64,000 bases of DNA from Plastoroseomonas arctica (GTDB lineage Bacteria; Pseudomonadota; Alphaproteobacteria; Acetobacterales; Acetobacteraceae), in NCBI RefSeq assembly GCF_018128965.1, contig NZ_JAAEDH010000016.1, positions 48,692 to 112,691 of the forward strand, given 5' to 3'. Under the pieces are notes generated by a model. The model did no database searches. It was not told the origin of the DNA and saw only the letters and a list, made by a program, of their open reading frames with translations. The stretch's first letter is position 1. Each line of letters starts with the position of its first letter. Shown here in pieces: positions 41,240 through 51,846 of the stretch. The position numbers and the translations under genes were made by a program.

Positions 41240-41701
41240 ATGTCAAGCCAGGTGGCTCATATCGATGCGCTGCGCTACGAGGCGGATTATCGCCTCGATG
41301 AATCAGTTGGCCATTTGCTGCGCCGCGCGCACCAGCGCCATGTCGCGCAATTCCAGATCCGCGCCGGCGATCACGGCCTGACGCCGCCGCAATTCGCCGC
41401 CCTGCTGCGCCTGGTGGAACTGGGCAACGTCACGCAGAACCGGCTCGGCCGGCTGGTCGCGATGGACCCGGCGACGATCCAGGGCGTGGTGCGCCGGCTG
41501 CTGGCCCGCGAGCTGGTGGTCGCGACGCGGGACCCGATGGATCGGCGCACCGTGGTGCTTTCGCCCACGGATTCCGGCCGGCTGGTCGCCAGCGCCGCGA
41601 GCCCCCGGGCGCAGTCGGCCAATGAGAGCGTGCTCGCCTGCCTCACCGATGAGGAGCGGACGAAGTTCCTCGCGATGCTGCGGCGGGTCGCCGGCGCCTA
41701 G
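41240..41701 (+). CDS. MarR family transcriptional regulator
   Basis: A 153-residue winged-helix regulator. The DNA-binding core is FAALLRLVELGNVTQNRLGR, then VAMDPATIQGVVRRLLARELV and the wing DPMDRRTVVLSPTDSG, typical of MarR. Its divergent position beside dctP suggests it controls the TRAP operon in response to the transported acid. The intergenic region has CCGAGA and TCTCGG half-sites 15 bases apart (near 41129-41155), which could be its operator. An upstream GTG at 41228 is an alternative start. Confidence 0.88.
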   Translation: MSSQVAHIDALRYEADYRLDESVGHLLRRAHQRHVAQFQIRAGDHGLTPPQFAALLRLVELGNVTQNRLGRLVAMDPATIQGVVRRLLARELVVATRDPMDRRTVVLSPTDSGRLVASAASPRAQSANESVLACLTDEERTKFLAMLRRVAGA

Positions 41702-42639
41702 CCCAGGCGCGGCAGCGGCCGGCAGGCATCGGCGACCGCACGCGCCAGGCGCAGCATCCGCCGCGTCGCGGTGGCGGCACCCGCGGCCTGGCCCAGCAGC
41801 CGGCTCAGCACCGCGTCATGCGCGAAGCTCTCGACCATCGCCGCGACCGCGAGGTCCGCGGCGGCGACGGTGCCGGCATCGATCGCGACGCGGCGGAACA
41901 GGGTCAGCGTGCCGAGCGTGCCGGGCCGGAATCCGTAGAGCGAGGCGACCCGGCGCACCAGGCGTGACCCGCGCCAGACCACGATCAGCCCGTCGAGGCC
42001 CGGCCAGGGGCTGATCGCGGTGGCGGTCAGCACCGCGAGTGCGGCGTCGCGCCCGCTGATGGCGGCGGCGGCGTCGAGCCGGGCGAGCGCCCCCATCTCC
42101 AGCAGGGCCCGGATCGTGGCCGTGTTCGGCGCCGCCTTTAGCGCGGCGGATTGCGCCTCGCCCAGCCCGGTCGCCTCCAGCCAGGCGAAGGCCGCCGCGC
42201 GGGCCTTGTCCAGATCCTCCCCGGCGAGGTCGGCGCGGATCGCGTCGATGGTGGCGAGCTGCGCGACGCCGCGCCATTCCCGCCAGGCGGCCCAGCCGAG
42301 CGCGCTGCCGCCGGCGAGCAGAATGACCAGCGTGAGGACCCCCAGCGCATCGGAGCGCGCGAACTGGTCGGCCACGAAATTGCCCAGCGAGAGCACCAGC
42401 AGCGCCACCAGCAGGCCGCCGATCGCCATCGCCGCGACCACCAGCGGCGCGATCGGGGCGGGTGCGGCATGCGGCAGCACACCGATGGTGGGAGGGGCGA
42501 TGGGTCCGCCCGGCACGGCCTCGCCGATCCAGCCCGGCTCTCCGCGCGGGACAGGCGCGGTCGTCACGGGCAGCGGCTCGGCCGCACGGGCCGGGGGCGC
42601 GGCGCTGGGCCCCTGGAGAAAGCCGATCTGGTTGCTCAC
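41698..42639 (-). CDS. ycjF: YcjF/DUF697 family membrane protein
   Basis: A 313-residue protein of the TIGR01620/YcjF family: a proline-rich N-terminus, two membrane helices (about 65-90 and 100-120: PLVVAAMAIGGLLVALLVL, LGVLTLVILLAGGSALGW), then a helical domain ending with the DUF697 block (ISPWPGLDGLIVVWRGSRLV, LYGFRPGTLGTLTLFRRV). The GTG start overlaps the ycjX stop by 4 bp. YcjX-YcjF pairs are often heat-shock or phage-shock induced; their role is unknown. Confidence 0.85.
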   Translation of the reverse strand: MSNQIGFLQGPSAAPPARAAEPLPVTTAPVPRGEPGWIGEAVPGGPIAPPTIGVLPHAAPAPIAPLVVAAMAIGGLLVALLVLSLGNFVADQFARSDALGVLTLVILLAGGSALGWAAWREWRGVAQLATIDAIRADLAGEDLDKARAAAFAWLEATGLGEAQSAALKAAPNTATIRALLEMGALARLDAAAAISGRDAALAVLTATAISPWPGLDGLIVVWRGSRLVRRVASLYGFRPGTLGTLTLFRRVAIDAGTVAAADLAVAAMVESFAHDAVLSRLLGQAAGAATATRRMLRLARAVADACRPLPRLG

Positions 42640-44069
42640 AGCACGTCTCCGATCAGTTCCGCGAGGACGACGTCGATGCCCGCCTGCGGGATGGGCGCGG
42701 CCTCGCCCGGCTCGATGAGCGGCGGGCGCAGCGCGGGCAGCATGAAGTAGGGGCGTGACCAATAGCTTTCGTGCACCGGCCCGGTCGGGATGCTGCCCAG
42801 GCGGAAGGCCTTGCGCTCGGTGCCGCCGAGCGGGACTCCGAAGACGATGCGCTCGGGAATGCCGTCGACCAGGAAATCCCCGCTCTCGGTGCAGATGATG
42901 GAGGCGACGTTGTGGAAGCTGTGCCGGGCGCCGCGCGCGACCGCCGTCTCGGCCGGCAGCGCCATGTGCATCAGCGTCTGGCGCAGCGCGACCTGCGCCT
43001 GGTCGGGGACATGGTCGGCCTTGGTCGCGGCGAAGACGATGCGCTCGATCCGGCGGGAGAAGGGCAGCGCGCCCTGCATCTCGCGCTTGTAGCTCTCGGC
43101 GATGGCGTGGATCGCCATGGCGGAATCCTCGAAGGCGGTGCGCCCGGCGAACAGCGCGCCGAGCACGTCGACCAGGATGACCTGGCGGTTGAAGCGGCTG
43201 AAATGCGGTTCGAAGAAATTCTGCCGCATCTCGGCCTTGTAGGTCTCGAAACGCTCCCGCAGCAGCAGCGCGAGGCTGCCGGCGGCGGGCACGTCGCCGC
43301 CTTCGAAGGGGAAGAAATGCATGAAGGGCGCCTCGCCCCAGGGCCCGGGCATCAGGAAGCGGCCGGGCTGCAGCCAGCGCAGACCCTGCTCCTCCTTGGC
43401 GCGGCGCAGCGCCTCCCGGTACAGGCGGAAGCCGTGTTGCGCAACGGCTTCGTCGGCCGCGGCCGTCGGCGGGATGGCGGCGAGGAAACGGAGGAATTCA
43501 TCGGCGAAACCGGCGCGGCTGGGCTGGCCGAGCAGGTGCAGCGTCTGCTGCGACCATTGCGCGAAACTCTGCGGCAGCATAGGCAGGTCGAGCAGCCATT
43601 CGCCGGGATAGTCGAGCAGCTCGAGCCGCACCTCGCGCTCGCCGAGCAGGCTGCCGACCATCCCCGCGATCCCCTGGCGCTGGCGCAGCCGGATGCGCAG
43701 CGTGATCAGCGCCGGCTGGTCGGTGAAAGCCGGCCAGTGCGGCGCGGCACCGGCGAGACCGGCGAGATTCTCCTCATAGGCGAAGCGCGGGATGCGCTGG
43801 ACGCCGGAGGGCTCGATCGCGACGGAGATCAGGCGCGAGCGGCCGGCGCCGTCATCGAGTGCGGTGCGCAGCGCCGGAAGCGTGTCGCGGCCGCGGCCGA
43901 GGGCGAGGAGGTTGCTGATCAGCGAGACCATGAACACGGTCTTGCCCGCGCGGCTGAGGCCGGTGACCGCGACGCGCAGGGTCTCGACATTGCTGATCTG
44001 GTGCGCGGCGTCCACCGCGGCGGAGGCGGCGTCGCGCAGGCCGGCACCGAGGCGCCCGAAGATGTCCAT
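42636..44069 (-). CDS. ycjX: YcjX family GTP-binding protein (DUF463)
   Basis: A 477-residue P-loop GTPase of the YcjX/DUF463 family. The P-loop is GLSRAGKTVFMVSLISNLL near residue 34, followed by the family blocks ELLDYPGEWLLDLPML near 150 and RQVILVDVLGALFAGR near 290. KADHVPD near 350 may serve as the base-specificity loop. It is translationally coupled to ycjF. In E. coli the pair is in the sigma-32 regulon; here no promoter was identified. Confidence 0.88.
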   Translation of the reverse strand: MDIFGRLGAGLRDAASAAVDAAHQISNVETLRVAVTGLSRAGKTVFMVSLISNLLALGRGRDTLPALRTALDDGAGRSRLISVAIEPSGVQRIPRFAYEENLAGLAGAAPHWPAFTDQPALITLRIRLRQRQGIAGMVGSLLGEREVRLELLDYPGEWLLDLPMLPQSFAQWSQQTLHLLGQPSRAGFADEFLRFLAAIPPTAAADEAVAQHGFRLYREALRRAKEEQGLRWLQPGRFLMPGPWGEAPFMHFFPFEGGDVPAAGSLALLLRERFETYKAEMRQNFFEPHFSRFNRQVILVDVLGALFAGRTAFEDSAMAIHAIAESYKREMQGALPFSRRIERIVFAATKADHVPDQAQVALRQTLMHMALPAETAVARGARHSFHNVASIICTESGDFLVDGIPERIVFGVPLGGTERKAFRLGSIPTGPVHESYWSRPYFMLPALRPPLIEPGEAAPIPQAGIDVVLAELIGDVL

Positions 44070-44126
44070 GCAGCATGCCCCTCAGGAAACGATCCGCCCC
44101 AGACCAGGCACCAAACCAGAGACCGG

Positions 44127-44936
44127 CTACTTCGTCACGAATGCCTTCTCGACCACGTAGCTGGCCGGGCGGTTGTTCGCGCCCTCCGTGAACCCGCGGA
44201 TCTCCAGCAGCGCCTTCATGTCGGCGTTCAGGGCCTCCGACCCGCAGATCATCACCCGGTCGCGCACGGGGTCGAGGTCCGGCAGGCCGAGATCGGTGCC
44301 GAGCGTGCCGGCCTCGATCTGGGTGGTGATGCGCGCCTGGTTCGCGAAGGGCTCGCGCGTGACGGAGGGGTGGTAGATCAGCTTTTCGGCGAGGAGTTCG
44401 CCCAGCAGTTCGTCGGCCGGAAGATCCTTGGTGATGAAATCGCGGTAGGCGAGCTCGGCCACCTGGCGCACCGTGTGGCAGATGATCACGCGCTCGAAGC
44501 GGTCATAGGTCTCGGGCTCGCGGATCAGACTCATGAAGGGGGCGAGGCCGGTGCCGGTCGCGACGAGATAGAGGTTTTCGCCGGGGGCGAGATTGTCCAG
44601 CACCAGGGTTCCGACCGGCTTCTTCCCGATCAGCACCGTGTCGCCCGGCTGGATGTGCTGCAGGCGCGAGGTGAGCGGGCCGTCCTGGACCTTGATCGAG
44701 AGGAATTCCAGCTCCTCCTGCCAGGGTGCGCTCACCACCGAATAGGCGCGCACGAGGGGTTTGCCCGCGTTCATCAGCCCGATCATGGTGAACTCGCCGG
44801 CGCGGAAGCGCATGGTCGCGTCGCGCGTGCAGCGGAAGGAGAACAGCCGCTCCGTCCAGTGGTGCACATGCGTCACCGTCTCGCCAAAATAGGCGGCGGG
44901 GATGGCGGGTTTCGGGGCGGATGCGTCGTCTGGCAT
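44127..44936 (-). CDS. fpr: Ferredoxin-NADP reductase
   Basis: A 269-residue FAD enzyme exchanging electrons between NADPH and ferredoxin or flavodoxin. The FAD-binding motif is RAYSVVSAPWQEELEF (RxYS) near residue 65, GTLVLDNLAPGENLYLVATG and TGLAPFMSLIREPE form the NADP site near 115-130, and MICGSEALNADMK near 235 is the C-terminal NADP motif. The bacterial subclass has a C-terminal extension ending VEKAFVTK, as here. The ATG at 44936 was chosen over the upstream start, which lacks homology. It could supply electrons for nitrogen or sulfur reduction, but is not linked to the nas cluster. Confidence 0.93.
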   Translation of the reverse strand: MPDDASAPKPAIPAAYFGETVTHVHHWTERLFSFRCTRDATMRFRAGEFTMIGLMNAGKPLVRAYSVVSAPWQEELEFLSIKVQDGPLTSRLQHIQPGDTVLIGKKPVGTLVLDNLAPGENLYLVATGTGLAPFMSLIREPETYDRFERVIICHTVRQVAELAYRDFITKDLPADELLGELLAEKLIYHPSVTREPFANQARITTQIEAGTLGTDLGLPDLDPVRDRVMICGSEALNADMKALLEIRGFTEGANNRPASYVVEKAFVTK

Positions 44937-45025
44937 GGCGCAGGGGTTAGCGCCCGCCTCCCGTTGATGCAATATCGAAGGCTGCATTGGTGCCCGGCGC
45001 TGCGCGGGCCGAACGGAGCCGACAG

Positions 45026-45739
45026 GTGATCGAGACGAATGCGCCGCGCGACCCCGCCTCGGACCCGCCGGTGGGCCCGCTGGTCGATGCCGCGCCGCGC
45101 CCCCTGCCGGCGCGCATCGCCCATCGTGGCGGCGCCGTCACGCTCGAGCCGCTGCACGCCCGCCACGGCGCCGAGCTGTGGCGCGCGGCGCAGGGCGAGG
45201 CCGCCGCCGAAAGCTTCGCCTACATGGGCTACGGCCCTTTCTTGACCGAGGCGGCGCTCGCCACCTTCGTCGCGGAGTTTGCCGCGCAGCATGACCCGCT
45301 GGCCTGGGCCGTTCGGCCCCACGTCTCGGGTGCGGCCGAGGGCTGGATCACGCTGATGGACATTCAGCCCAAGAACGCCGCCATCGAGATCGGCAACATC
45401 TGGTTCTCCCCGCGCATGCAGCGCAGCCGCGCCGCGACCGAGGCCATGTACCTGCTGATGCGTCACGCGATGGACGACCTCGGCTACCGGCGCCTCGTGT
45501 GGAAGTGCAACGCGCTCAACGCGCCCTCCCGCCGCGCCGCCACCCGCCTGGGTTTCGTCTACGAGGGCGAGCTGCGCGCCCACCTGGTGATCAAGGGGCG
45601 CCGGCGGGACACCGCCTTCTTTTCCATGCTCGATACCGAATGGCCGGAGCGACGCGATGCGATCGCCGCCTGGCTCGACGCGGCGAACTGGGACCAGGAT
45701 GGACGGCCCAAGACCAGCCTCGGCCGCCGCCCCGTCTAA
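45026..45739 (+). CDS. GNAT family N-acetyltransferase
   Basis: A 237-residue RimJ/RimL-like acetyltransferase. It contains GGAVTLEPLHARHGAELW near residue 35, the beta-strand/acetyl-CoA region EIGNIWFSPRMQRSRAATEA, and the C-terminal NALNAPSRRAATRLGFVYEG that is characteristic of the group. A GTG preceded by GGAG was chosen; the frame extends 13 codons upstream to 44987. Substrate unknown. Confidence 0.85.
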   Translation: MIETNAPRDPASDPPVGPLVDAAPRPLPARIAHRGGAVTLEPLHARHGAELWRAAQGEAAAESFAYMGYGPFLTEAALATFVAEFAAQHDPLAWAVRPHVSGAAEGWITLMDIQPKNAAIEIGNIWFSPRMQRSRAATEAMYLLMRHAMDDLGYRRLVWKCNALNAPSRRAATRLGFVYEGELRAHLVIKGRRRDTAFFSMLDTEWPERRDAIAAWLDAANWDQDGRPKTSLGRRPV

Positions 45740-45803
45740 TCTCCTTGCGCATCGGCCCGGCGTGCGCCTAACGTCCCGTTAATAATTTGGACGGGAGATT
45801 GTC

Positions 45804-45965
45804 ATGCTGATCCCGGGTATCGAACTCACCGACGTCCTCGCCTGGGGCGTCATCGCGGCGGGCACGGCCTTCCATATGCTCCGATCGCTCGGGCCGCAGG
45901 CGAGCATGGTCGGCGCCGCGCTGGCCGCCTTCGGTGCCAAGGCGCTGCTGCTCAACATCGCCTGA
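45804..45965 (+). CDS. Small hydrophobic protein (53 aa)
   Basis: MLIPGIELTDVLAWGVIAAG starts a 53-residue protein with two short hydrophobic stretches (about 10-25 and 34-52, ending FGAKALLLNIA). A GGGAG lies 7 bases before the ATG. It is too small for standard calling but has good coding composition and a proper ribosome binding site. It sits between the GNAT and the TctC-like gene. Function unknown. Confidence 0.5.
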   Translation: MLIPGIELTDVLAWGVIAAGTAFHMLRSLGPQASMVGAALAAFGAKALLLNIA

Positions 45966-46022
45966 TTGCCGCGCCCGCCCGCCTGCGTGCACCCTGCCCC
46001 TGACGCTGGGCAGGGGATCGCG

Positions 46023-46991
46023 ATGCGGGTGACATGGACAAGACGGGCGACACTCGCCGCGGGCCTGCTCGCCGCGCCCGCGCTCCGGGCGCAAAGCTAT
46101 CCATCCCGCCCGATCCGCCTGATCGTCCCCTACACGCCGGGCGCGGCCACCGACGCCATGGCGCGGATCGCGGCCCAGAAACTTCAGGAGAAGCTGGGTG
46201 CCACGGTGGTGGTGGAGAACCGCGCCGGCGCCAATGGCGCGATCGGCAGCCAGGCCGTCCTCGCAGCCCCTACCGACGGCTACACCCTGCTCGGCTCGGC
46301 CAGCATCCATGTGATGGCGCGCCACGTCATGCGTGCCGCCCCCTACGACCCGGTCGAGGACTTCGCCCCCGTGGCGCGGACCGCCCGCGGCCCCCTGGTG
46401 ATGGTCATGGATCCCCGCCGCCCGCAGACCACCATCCCCGCCGTGGTCGAAGCTGCACACCGCGACCCCGCGCGCTGGACCTTCGCAACATCGTCCCTGG
46501 GCTCCGCCGGCCATCTTGGCACCATCGAGTTCAACCGCGTGACCGGCTCGGCCATTGAGATCGTGGGCTATCGCGGCTCCGCGCCGGCGCTGACCGACGT
46601 CGCCGCCGGCAACGCCCAGCTGATGTTCGAACCCGCGCTCGCGACCCTGCCGATGATCCGCGGCGGGCAACTCCGCGGCCTGGGCATCGCCGCCCCCGCG
46701 CGCACGCCGCTGGCGCCCGACCTGCCGACCATGGCGGAGGCCGGGCTGCCAGGCTTCGAATTCTATTCCTGGTACGGCGTCTGGGCGCCGCGCGCCGTGC
46801 CCGGCGAGATCGTGGCCAGGCTCAACGCGGCCATCGTGGAGGGGATGCGCGAGCAGGCCATCGCGGACCGGCTGAACGGGCTGGGGTTCGAGCCGGTGGC
46901 GGAGACGCCGGATGCGTTTGCGGCCTTCATCCGCGAGGATGTGGCGAGGAACGCGGCGCTGCTGCGGTTGGCGAACTACCAGCCGGAATGA
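46023..46991 (+). CDS. Tripartite tricarboxylate transporter substrate-binding protein (TctC/Bug)
   Basis: A 322-residue periplasmic binding protein. A signal peptide with twin arginines (TWTRRATLAAGLLAAPALRA) is followed by the Bug hallmark YPSRPIRLIVPYTPGAATDA, VVVENRAGANGAIGSQAV, and DGYTLLGSASIHV. No tctA or tctB membrane genes are adjacent, as is usual for the many orphan Bug proteins in this group. Ligand unknown. A hairpin at 46995 ends the transcription unit. Confidence 0.9.
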   Translation: MRVTWTRRATLAAGLLAAPALRAQSYPSRPIRLIVPYTPGAATDAMARIAAQKLQEKLGATVVVENRAGANGAIGSQAVLAAPTDGYTLLGSASIHVMARHVMRAAPYDPVEDFAPVARTARGPLVMVMDPRRPQTTIPAVVEAAHRDPARWTFATSSLGSAGHLGTIEFNRVTGSAIEIVGYRGSAPALTDVAAGNAQLMFEPALATLPMIRGGQLRGLGIAAPARTPLAPDLPTMAEAGLPGFEFYSWYGVWAPRAVPGEIVARLNAAIVEGMREQAIADRLNGLGFEPVAETPDAFAAFIREDVARNAALLRLANYQPE

Positions 46992-46994
46992 AAG

Positions 46995-47014
46995 TCGGGA
47001 AAGGAATTTCCCGA
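46995..47014 (+). terminator. Putative terminator after the TctC gene
   Basis: TCGGGAAA and TTTCCCGA form a perfect 8-bp stem with a GGAA tetraloop directly after the stop codon, followed by a T-rich stretch (TTCTTTATTTTAATTCTT). The T-tract starts 8 bases after the stem, so it is a weaker intrinsic terminator. Confidence 0.6.
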
Positions 47015-47062
47015 ACGCCATTCTTTATTTTAATTCTTGGGAACCCCGAAAGCCCGCACCAA

Positions 47063-47824
47063 TCAGATCAGGCGCAGTGGCTCCAAGGCGTCGCCCACCG
47101 CGACACGGCCGCCATCGAGCACCTCGGCGTAGACACCCAGATCGATGTGGCCGAAATGCTCGCGCAAGGCCTGCGGCGGGCGAGCATCGCGCTCCGCGGT
47201 CACCGGGTTCACCTCCGTCGCCGCGCACCGCACGATGCGCTTGAACACCTTCAGCCGCGCTCCACCCAGCATGATCTCCTCGCCCAACAGGTCGAACTCG
47301 CCCCAGGGCAAGCCACCCGAAAAATAGACATTCGCCCGGAACCGCAGCGGGTCCAGCGCCATGCCCATCTTCGCCTCAAGCGCCGCCAGGGACGCGAGCC
47401 CGATGATCGAGACGCATTTCTTCGCCACATCAGTGAAGGCATGCCCCGGCGCCTCGACGAAGCGTGGCTCGCCGCGGGCCTCATCGCCGAGGAAACCCGC
47501 GAGGAATCCGGCGATGGCGGCGCGCCCCTCCGCGGTGCGGGTGTCGCCGGCGAACGGGGCCGCTTCCGGTGCCCGGATCACCAGCATTCCGCTGCGCGGG
47601 TCAAAGGCCGAATGCAGATGCGCCAGCCGCGCATTCGCCATCAGGCACCCGAAATGGCGCTTCTGCATCCAGCCGGGCGCGGCGGAATTGAAGGGCGCAT
47701 CGCCCTGCGCCAAAGCAAAGCGCCGGTCATGCGGCAGCGTCTCGCCGGGCGTCAGCGTGACCTCCTCCATGGCCTCGGCGGAGAGGCCCTTCACGGGATA
47801 GCGATAGATTGTCTCGACACGCAT
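47063..47824 (-). CDS. MOSC domain protein
   Basis: A 253-residue molybdenum-cofactor-sulfurase C-terminal domain protein. The N-terminal beta-barrel part is IYRYPVKGLSAEAMEEV with HDRRFALAQ near 33, and the MOSC core includes FRANVYFSGGLPWGEFD near 165 and the conserved cysteine in KRIVRCAATEVNPVTAERD near 200. Such proteins bind Moco or handle reduced N-hydroxylated compounds (mARC-like) with molybdenum. It is divergent from clpB. Confidence 0.88.
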   Translation of the reverse strand: MRVETIYRYPVKGLSAEAMEEVTLTPGETLPHDRRFALAQGDAPFNSAAPGWMQKRHFGCLMANARLAHLHSAFDPRSGMLVIRAPEAAPFAGDTRTAEGRAAIAGFLAGFLGDEARGEPRFVEAPGHAFTDVAKKCVSIIGLASLAALEAKMGMALDPLRFRANVYFSGGLPWGEFDLLGEEIMLGGARLKVFKRIVRCAATEVNPVTAERDARPPQALREHFGHIDLGVYAEVLDGGRVAVGDALEPLRLI

Positions 47825-47833
47825 CGGCGAACC

Positions 47834-47864
47834 CTTGAAGCAGCAGCGTCGACGCTACCACATA
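47834..47864 (+). promoter_or_regulatory. clpB: Candidate heat-shock promoter of clpB
   Basis: CTTGAA (47834-47839) and CCACATA (47858-47864) are 18 bp apart and match the RpoH consensus (CTTGAA and CCCCATAT-like). They lie about 75 bp before the clpB ATG. Seen in sequence; activity is inferred from the usual heat-shock control of clpB. Confidence 0.5.
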
Positions 47865-47938
47865 GTTTGCACCAGGCGCTGCCCGTTGCCATTCCGGGAC
47901 GGTGCGGCGCCGGTCCGCTCATCGGAGGGACTGGGACC

Positions 47939-50529
<2,591 letters not shown>

Positions 50530-50533
<4 letters not shown>

Positions 50534-50874
50534 GGCACGTAGACGAACCCCGTGCCGCTGCACTGGTAGGCGAAGGTGGCGGAGAGTCCGCAGCGGAAAT
50601 CCGCCACCCCGTCGAGGCCCGCGCGCGCGGCCTCGGCGCGCATCGCGTTTACCAAATCGGTGTTGTTCTGCCATTCGGTGCGCGTGCCTTGGATCTGGCC
50701 CACGCGCTCGATGGGCCGGCGCGGCGTGTCGTTCAGGTAGACCAGCGTGATCTCGGCCGCGGTGCGGTTGCGCGGGGTAAAGGGCGCGGTCGGGCTGAAC
50801 CGCGTGTCGATGACGAACAGTGCCGCGCAACCCGGCAGCACCAGGCCGGCCATGACGGCCGCGAGGGCACGCAT
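50530..50874 (-). CDS. Putative lipoprotein, hypothetical
   Basis: A 114-residue protein with a lipoprotein signal (MRALAAVMAGLVLPGCAALF, lipobox LPGC). The mature part includes TAAEITLVYLNDTPRRPIE and a cysteine pair (DFRCGLSATFAYQCSG) that could form a disulphide. No family recognised. ATGs at 50895 and 50907 are alternative starts; none has a clear ribosome binding site. Convergent with clpB, divergent from nasT. Confidence 0.6.
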
Positions 50875-50918
50875 CGTTGGGCAGGGGACGGGCATGGGGC
50901 GCTCCATCACGGCGGGAG

Positions 50919-51638
50919 ATGCAGACCAGCGAACCGCAACCAGCCGCCGACCGCAAGGGTGCCGAGCCGCGCGAAAATGATGCGCAGGCTCTCCACCTCC
51001 CCGGCCCCTTTCCTGCATACTCCGCACCGGGACGAAATGCGGCACGGCTTTCTCAAGCTTCGGGAAGGGCCGGGCAGCTGCGCGTTCTGCTCATCGACGA
51101 GGATGCCGAGAGGGCCGAGGCCGTCCGTGCCGGGCTGGAGGCGGCGGGCTTCGTCGTCGCTGCCATTGTGGCGGCGCCGGGCGACCTGACGCGCCAGGTG
51201 CGCGAGGCCGGCGCCGAGGTGATCGTCTGCGACATCGACGACCCCTCCCGCGACGCGCTGGAATCCATGCGCGCGCTGTATCGCGACGAGCCCCGCCCGG
51301 TGGTGCTCTTCGCCGGCAAGGGCGAGCCCGAGCAGATCGAGGCCGCGCTGGAAGCGGGTGTGGCCGCCTATGTGGTGGAGGGGCTGCAGCCCGCGCGCGT
51401 TCGGCCGGTGCTCGACGTCGCCATCCGTCGCTTCCACGCCCACCAAAAACTGCGCGCCGAGCTGGATGCCGCGCGCGCGACCATCGAGGAGCGGGTGGTG
51501 CTTGACCGCGCCAAGCTGCGCTTGATGCGGGAGATGGGCCTCACTGAGGACGCCGCGCATCGCCGGCTGCGGCGCATGGCGATGGACAGGGGGATGAAGC
51601 TGGCGGCGATGGCGACCGAGATTTTGCGCCTGAATTAG
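50919..51638 (+). CDS. nasT: ANTAR response regulator, nitrate antiterminator NasT
   Basis: A 239-residue cytosolic regulator. A pseudo-receiver domain starts at RVLLIDEDAERAEAVRAGLE (about residue 54) and contains VIVCDIDDPSRDALESM. The C-terminal ANTAR RNA-binding domain is RAKLRLMREMGLTEDAAHRR, then LRRMAMDRGMKLAAMATEIL. NasT proteins bind paired hexaloop hairpins in nas leader RNA and block termination; without nitrate, NasS sequesters NasT. The 50-residue leader before the receiver is unusual, and no later ATG or GTG exists. It lies directly upstream of nasS. Confidence 0.88.
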   Translation: MQTSEPQPAADRKGAEPRENDAQALHLPGPFPAYSAPGRNAARLSQASGRAGQLRVLLIDEDAERAEAVRAGLEAAGFVVAAIVAAPGDLTRQVREAGAEVIVCDIDDPSRDALESMRALYRDEPRPVVLFAGKGEPEQIEAALEAGVAAYVVEGLQPARVRPVLDVAIRRFHAHQKLRAELDAARATIEERVVLDRAKLRLMREMGLTEDAAHRRLRRMAMDRGMKLAAMATEILRLN

Positions 51639-51694
51639 GCGATTGCGCGCGTATCGCGCAGATGTCGTTGGTGTACGAATCTTTATGCATGCAG

Positions 51695-51771
51695 GACGTG
51701 CGATTTTGGTTGCGCGTCACCCTTGTTTTTGGTTTTTTCGTGGCTGCGGGGAAGTGCAATGGCGCGCTTCC
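51695..51771 (+). promoter_or_regulatory. Candidate ANTAR leader: two hexaloop hairpins between nasT and nasS
   Basis: Hairpin 1 (51695-51718) has a 9-bp stem GACGTGCGA with TTGCGCGTC (two G-T pairs) and loop TTTTGG, then a U-rich run (TTGTTTTTGGTTTTTT). Hairpin 2 (51750-51771) has an 8-bp stem GGAAGTGC with GCGCTTCC and loop AATGGC, which satisfies the A1/G4 rule of ANTAR target loops. The arrangement suggests a NasT-controlled terminator or antiterminator for the nasS-nrt-nas genes. Loop 1 lacks A1, so the assignment is tentative. Confidence 0.5.
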
Positions 51772-51846
51772 ATCTGACCCGCCCTCCAATCCCTCACGGT
51801 CCAAGGACGGCCCGTTTCGAAGCCCTGTGCTTCGGGAGCGTGCGCG

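Noticed and set aside
46988..47938. N-terminal extension of ClpB by 317 codons
   Set aside because: The open frame runs antisense through the MOSC gene; its translation is arginine/histidine-rich and unlike any Clp domain. The ATG at 47939 matches the family start.
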